Below, piece after piece: positions 58,501 through 64,000 of a stretch of 64,000 bases of DNA. This stretch comes from Hyperoodon ampullatus. Its lineage: Eukaryota; Chordata; Mammalia; Artiodactyla; Ziphiidae. Numbering within the stretch: the stretch's first letter is position 1; each line of letters begins with the position of its first letter. The stretch spans positions 558,001 to 622,000 of the forward strand of contig CATKHW010000008.1 of the NCBI GenBank assembly GCA_949752795.1. Direction: 5' to 3'. The notes below the pieces were generated by a model, which saw only the letters and a program-made list of their open reading frames with translations, was not told where the DNA came from and ran no database searches. The translations under genes and the position numbers were made by a program.

Positions 58501-60200
58501 TCACAGTGTTTCGTGCCCTTGTCATCACAATGCTCCATGCCCCCTCTCATCACAATAATCCATGAAAATTTTCAGACCAATGCTCCATGCCCTTGTCATG
58601 AAAATGCTCCATTACCCCTGTTATAACAATGCTCCATAAAAACTGCCATTACAATGTTCCACGGCCTTCTCATCACAAGGCTCCATGACCCACGTCATCA
58701 CAACGTGCCATGTTCTTGTCATCACAATGCTCCACATCCTTTTCATCACAATGCTGCTTAAACTTTGTCATTACAGTGCTCCATGCACTTCTCATCAAAA
58801 TGCTCTCTCTCCACTGATATCACAATGTTCCATCACTATTCATTCCAATACTCTATCAGCCCTGTCATCACAATGTTCCATGACCCCTGTCATTAAAATG
58901 CTACATGCACTTATCATCACAATTTTCGATAACTCTTGACATCACAATATTCCATAACCCGTCATCAAAATGCTCCAGGACACTTTTCATCACAAAGCTC
59001 AATGACCCCTGACATCACAATATTCCGTAACCACTGTAATCAAAATGTTCCATGACCCTTTTCACCAAATTACTCAATGACCCTGTCATCACAATGCTCC
59101 CTGCCCTTCTCATCACAATGCACGTCACCCTTGTCATCAGAATGCTCCATGACATTTGTCATCAAAAAGCTCCATAACCCTGTGCATCTCAATGATCCAT
59201 GCCATTGTCATCACAATGATCCATGAACCCTCTCATCACATTGCTCCATGCCGTTGTCATCACAAAGCTCCATGACGCTTGTCATCACAATGCTCCATGC
59301 CCACTCTCATCACAATAATCCATGAAAGATTTCACACCAATGCTCCATGCCCTTGTCATCACAATGCTCCATTCCCCCTGTCATAACAATGCTCCATGAC
59401 ACCTGCCATCACAAGGATCCACAGCCTTGTCATCACAAGACTCCATGACCCTTTTCATCACAATGCTCAAAGACCCTGTAATCACAATGCTCCATGCAAT
59501 TGTCATCAGAAAGCTCCATGACGCATGTCATCAGAATGCTCCGTGGACTTCTCATTCACTATGCTCCATGCCCTTGTCATCACAATGCTCCAAGGCCCAT
59601 GTAATCACAATGTTCCATGCCCCTTTTAATCTCAATGCTCCAAGAACCCTGTCATCCCATGCACCATGCCCATCATCATAATGATTCATGCTATTCTCAT
59701 CACAATGAAATCAATATGCTCCATGAATTCTGTCATCACAATGCTCCAAACACTTGTGATCACAATGTTCCATAACTCTTGTCATCACAATGCCCCATGA
59801 CGCTCCTCATCACAGTTAACCATGGTCTTCTCATCACAATGCTCCATGAATTTTGTCATCACAATGCTCAATACAATTGTCATCACAATGCTCCCTGACA
59901 TTTGTCGAGAGTATGCTCCTTGAACCCTGCCCTGACAAGGCTCCATGCCTTTTTCTTCACAATGATCCATGCCCTTTTCATCACAATGCTCAAAGACCCC
60001 TGTAATCACAATGCTCCATTCCCCTTTTCATCACAAACATCCATGACACATGTCATCAGAATGCTCCATGGCCTTCTCATCACAATGCTCCATGCCCTTG
60101 TTATCACAGTGCTCCAAGAACCCTGTCATCACAATGCTCCATGAATATTTTCAGCCCAATGCTCCATGATCTTCTCATCACAATTCTCCATGATCCCTGT
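52501..60200. repeat. Family II satellite block, right side
   Basis: Family II markers resume. The CTCATTCACG-type 25-bp unit appears near 52,689, with variants near 54,189 and 59,556. GTATCA...GTGTTCCGTGCC-type units appear near 53,898, 54,712, 56,677 and 58,498. The part from about 57.85 to 58.6 kb follows the same unit order as 15.2-15.9 kb and 30.2-30.9 kb, including the TCCGCA variant near 57,890 and the later CATCACAGGCTCCATGATG unit. Some CATCACCATAATATTTCATG units near 56,993 show local mixing with family I. No gene is seen. Confidence 0.68.
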
Positions 60201-62880
60201 CATCACAACGCTCCGTGCTCCTTGAAATCTAAATGATCCATGACCTCTGTCATCACAATGCTCCAAACCCTTGTGATCACATTGTTCCACTACACTTGTC
60301 ATCACAACGCTCCATGATGCCTGTCATCACAATACTCCATGCCCGTGTCATCACAATGCTCCATGACCTTTGTTATCACAATGCTCAATACACTTGTCAT
60401 CACAATGCTCCCTGACACTTGTCATCAGATTGCTCCTTGAACGCTGTCATGAAAAGCCTCCATGCCTTTTACATCACAATGCTCCATGCCCTTTTCATCA
60501 CAATGCTCCATGACATTGTCATAACATTACTCCACAAGCTTGTCATCAGAATGCTCCTCGACCCTTGTCATCAAAATGCTCCATGATCCCTGTCATCACA
60601 ATGCTCCATGCCCCTTGTCATTACAGTGCTGCATGACGCTCGACATCACAATTATCCATGGTCTTCTCATCACAGTGTTCCACGGTCTTGCCATCACAAT
60701 GCTCCATGACACTTCTCATCACAATGTTACATGATCTTGTCATCACAATTCTCCATGCACTTGTCATCGCAATGCTCCATGACCCCTGTCATAGCAAGCT
60801 CCAAGTGCTTTTCATCACAGTGCTTCACGATATTGTCATCAAAATTTTCAATGGCCGTTGTCATCACAGTGCTCCATGCCCTTGTCATCACAGTGCTCCA
60901 TGACCATTGTCATCAAAAAGCTCCAAGCCCTTGTCATCACAATGCTCCATTACCTTTGTCATCACAATCCTCCATGACACTTGGCTTCACAATGCTCCAT
61001 GCCATTGTCATCACAATGCACCAAGACATATGTCATCACAATGCTCCCTGACACCTCTCTGCACAGTACTCCATGACCTTCTCATAACAATGCTGCATGC
61101 CCTTGTCATCACAATGCGCCATGCCCAGTGTCATCTCAATAATCCATGAAACTTGTCAGACCAATGCTCCATGCACCCGTCATCACAATGCTCCATGCCC
61201 TTGTGATCACAATGCTCCCTGATTCCAGTCATCACAATGCTTCATGACCTTTGGCATCAAAATGGTCCATGCCCTCGTCATCACAGGGCTCTGTGAAATT
61301 TGTCACCATAATGCTCCATGAAGTTTTCATTCACAATTATCTGTGACCATTGCCATCACAATGCTCCATGCCTTTGTCAGCAGAGTGCTCCATGACCCTT
61401 TTTATCACAATGCTCCATGGGCTTCTTATCAAAATTTTCCACAAAATTGTCATCAGAATGCTCCATAAAAGTTGTCATCACAATGCTCCATGTACTTCTC
61501 ATCAAAATGCTCTCTCACCACTGATATCAAAATGTTCCATCGCTAGTCATCACAATACTCCCTCACCCCTGTCATGACAATGTTCCACGGCCTTGTCATC
61601 ACAAGGCTCCATGACCCTTGTCATCACAATGCTCCAAGACCCCTGTAATCACAATGCTCCGTGCTATTGTCATCACAAAGCTCCATGACGCATGTCATCA
61701 ATCTGCTCCATGGCCTTCTCATCACAATGCTCTATGCCCTTGTCATCACAGTGCTCCAAGAAAACTGTAATCAAAATGCTCCATGCCACTTTTCATCTCA
61801 ATGCTCCATGAACTCTGTAATCACAATGAACCATGCCCATCATCATAATGCTTCATGCTATTGTCATCACAATGAAATCAGAATGCTCCATAACCTCTGT
61901 CAACACAATGCTCCAAACCCTTGTGATCACAATGTTCCATAACACTTGTCATCACAACGCCCCATGATGCTCATCATCACAATTATCCATGGTCTTCTCA
62001 TCACAATGCTCCATGACCTTTGTCATCACAATGCTGAATACACTTGTCATTACAATGCTCCCTGACACTTGTCGTCAGTATGCTCCTTGAACCCTGTCAT
62101 GACAAGGCTCCATGCCATTTGCTTCACAATCACCCATGCCATTTTCATCACAATGCCTCAAGACCCATGTAATCACAATGCTCCACACCCCTTTTCATCA
62201 GAATGCTCCAAGACACTTGTCATCACAAGGCTCCATGGTCTTCTCCTCACAATGCTCCAGGACCTTGTCATCACAATGCTCCATTCCATTGTCATCGCAA
62301 TGCTCCATGACCACTGCCATCACAATTGTCAGCCCAATGCTCCATGAACTTCTCATCACAGTGCTCCATGACCCCTGTCATCACAATGCTCCATGCCACT
62401 TGTCATTACAGTGCTGCATGACGCTCGACATCACAATTATCCATGGTCTACTCATCACAGTGCTCCACGGTCTTGCCATCACAATGCTCCATGACACTTC
62501 TCCTCACAATGCTCCAGGACCTTGTCATCACAATGCTCCATGACCACTGTCATCACAGTGCTCCATGACACCGGACAACACAATGATCCAGGACTCTTGT
62601 CATCAAAATGCTCCATGACCCTTGTCATCACAATGATCAATGCCCTTGCCATCCCAATGCTCCGTGACCACTGTAATCACAATGCTCCATGACGCTTGTC
62701 ATCACAGTGTTCCATGACCCTTGTCATCAAAATGCTCCATGCATTTGTCAGCAAAATGCTACATGACCTTGTCATCACAATGCTCCATGTGCTTGTCATC
62801 ACAATACTCCATTCCCATTGTCATCAAAACCCTCCATGAATCTTGGGCTCACAATGTTTCATGCTCTTGTCATCACAATG
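60201..62880. repeat. Family II block, partly paralogous to 23.6-25.1 kb
   Basis: About 60,780-62,400 pairs with 23,620-25,150. CCAAGCCCTTGTC is at 60,923 and 23,761, CAGCAGAGTG at 61,378 and 24,141, CTGTCATGAC at 61,569 and 24,381, and AGCCCAATGC at 62,331 and 25,081. The offset drifts from 37,162 to 37,250. The left part (60.2-60.9 kb), which includes the CATAGCAAGCTCC unit near 60,790, follows the 27.2-27.8 kb order. No gene is seen. Confidence 0.75.
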
Positions 62881-63541
62881 CTCCATGCACCTTGAAATGA
62901 AAATGATACATGACTTCTGTCATCACAGTGCTCAAAACCCTTGTGATCACAATGTTCCATAACAGTTGTCATCACAACGCTCCATGATGCCTGTCATCAC
63001 AATGCTCCATGACCTTTGTCATCACAATGCTCAATACACTTGTCATCACAATGCTCCCTGACACTTGTCGTCAGAATGCTCCTGGAACCCTGTCATGAAA
63101 AGGTTCCAAACATTTTTCATCACAATGCTCCATGCCCTTTTCCTCACAATGCTCCATGCCATTGTCATCACATTACTCCACAAGCTTGTCATCAGAATGG
63201 TCCATTACACTTGTCATCAGAATGAACCAAGACACCTGTCATCACAATGATCCAAGACACCTGTCATCACAATGCTCTATGCCCCTTGTCATTACAGTGC
63301 TCCATGATGCTCATCATCACAATTATCCATGGTCTTCTCATCACAGTGCTCCACGGTTTTTCCATCACAATGCTCCATGCACTGGTCATCAAAATTCTAC
63401 ATGTCCTTATCATCAAAATGCTCCGTGACACTTCTCATCACAATGTTACATGCTCTTGTCATCACAATTCTCCATGCACTTGTCATCGTAATGCTCTATG
63501 ACCCCTATCACAGCAAGCTCCATGCCCTTGTCATCACAATG
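62881..63541. repeat. Tandem duplication of about 0.66 kb, copy 1
   Basis: CTCCATGCACCTTGAAATGA at 62,881 recurs at 63,542, a spacing of 661 bp that holds through CAAGCTTGTCATCAG at 63,181 and 63,842. The spacing then drops to 636, losing one unit of about 25 bp, by GCCCCTTGTCATTAC at 63,281 and 63,917. Confidence 0.85.
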
Positions 63542-64000
63542 CTCCATGCACCTTGAAATGAAAATGATCCATGACTTCTGTCATCACAATGCTCAAAACC
63601 CTTGTGATCACAATGTTCCATAACATTTGTCATCACAACGCTCCATGATGCCTGCCATCACATTGCTCCATGACCTTTGTCATCACAATGCTCAATACAC
63701 TTGTCATCACAATGTTCCCTGACACTTGTTGTCAGAATGCTCCTTGAACCCTGTCATGAAAAGGCTCCAAGCATTTTTCATCACAATGCTCCATGCCCTT
63801 TTCCTCACAATGCTCGATGCCATTGTCATCACATTACTCCACAAGCTTGTCATCAGAATGGTCCATGACACTTGTCATCACAATGATCCATGACACCTGT
63901 CATCACAATGCTCTATGCCCCTTGTCATTACAGTGCTCCATGACGCTCATCATCACAATTATCCATGGTCTTCTCATCACAGTGCTCCACGGTCTTTCCA
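63542..64000. repeat. Tandem duplication of about 0.66 kb, copy 2 (cut by window end)
   Basis: This repeats 62,881-63,364 in order and is cut by the window end at the CCACGGTCTTTCCA unit. Compared with copy 1 it lacks one monomer between about 63,865 and 63,900. The join to copy 1 lies near 63,510-63,541, where CACAGCAAGCTCCATG, a CATAGCAAGCTCC derivative, is followed by units different from its usual neighbours. Confidence 0.83.

Larger units (their letters stand above)
1..64000. repeat. 24-bp satellite/minisatellite array filling the window
   Basis: Apart from one SINE, every stretch is built from a diverged unit of about 24 bp. The best conserved part is the 16-base core ATCACAATGCTCCATG; the 8 bases between successive cores vary, most often CCCTTGTC, with common forms such as ACCCTTGTC, ACGCTTGTC, CACTTCTC and CCATTGTC. 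By count, the typical unit has 9 C, 7 T, 5 A and 3 G, so the plus strand is strongly C-rich over G. Some variant units are 23 or 25 bp. The array starts and ends mid-unit, so the window lies inside a larger array. I do not recognise it as a named satellite. Nothing points to a coding or structural RNA role; all long open frames follow from the period being eight codons. Confidence 0.97.

Noticed and set aside
1..64000. CRISPR array, because of many short direct repeats
   Set aside because: The units are adjacent with no unique spacers, the copies are diverged, and the SINE shows a mammalian genome.
1..64000. Zinc-finger or metal-binding repeat protein suggested by CHH and HNAPC peptides
   Set aside because: The spacing gives one C and two H every eight residues with no linker or hydrophobic pattern of a finger, and TGA interrupts the frame in a large share of units.
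1..64000. Centromeric satellite with CENP-B boxes
   Set aside because: I saw no match to the CENP-B box core (TTCG....A..CGGG) in the array. The unit is also far shorter than the nucleosome-sized monomers usual for mammalian centromeres. A centromeric location is not excluded, only unsupported.
1..64000. Telomeric repeat tracts
   Set aside because: No TTAGGG or CCCTAA runs were seen anywhere in the window.
1..64000. Assembly artefact, that is, the same reads placed twice
   Set aside because: The duplicate segments differ by scattered substitutions and by gains or losses of near-whole monomers, so they are true diverged copies. The copy number of individual units could still be wrong in a short-read assembly.

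Overview
The window is almost entirely one tandem-repeat array. The repeat unit is about 24 bp, so 64 kb holds roughly 2,600-2,700 diverged copies, and the array runs off both ends of the window. I see no protein-coding gene, no structural RNA gene and no conventional regulatory locus. Because 24 is a multiple of three, the array stays open for long stretches in all three forward frames, which read as 8-residue periodic peptides, and in one or two reverse frames. These open frames are by-products of the period, not genes.

The only non-array sequence is one interspersed element at 9,664-9,893. It is a tRNA-derived SINE with recognisable RNA polymerase III A and B boxes, a 38-base A tail and a 14-bp target-site duplication. 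Its 5' head and body match my memory of the CHR SINE family of Cetartiodactyla, most like the CHR-2 type of whales and dolphins. The best guess for the organism is therefore a cetacean; hippopotamus or another cetartiodactyl is less likely. I do not recognise the 24-bp satellite itself. It is not the common cetacean satellite, whose monomer is far longer.

The array is not a flat run of monomers. Diagnostic variant monomers fall in fixed orders and recur as higher-order blocks. Block family I fills about 1.1-8.4 kb and 37.2-52.5 kb, with units repeating at roughly 1.8-2.7 kb and a clear pair at about 2.35 kb. Block family II fills about 0-1.1 kb, 9.9-37.2 kb and 52.5-64 kb. Within family II, about 11.5-23.2 kb is colinear with about 27.2-37.2 kb, a large internal duplication since altered by gains and losses of near-whole monomers. 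Smaller pairs link 0.1-1.1 kb with 34.9-35.9 kb and 23.6-25.1 kb with 60.8-62.4 kb. A tandem duplication of about 0.66 kb runs off the right end. The layout fits repeated unequal exchange and segmental copying in a satellite, followed by one late SINE insertion.

All alignments were made by eye from shared variant motifs. Offsets were read at specific landmarks; block edges are approximate, and I give no identity percentages.
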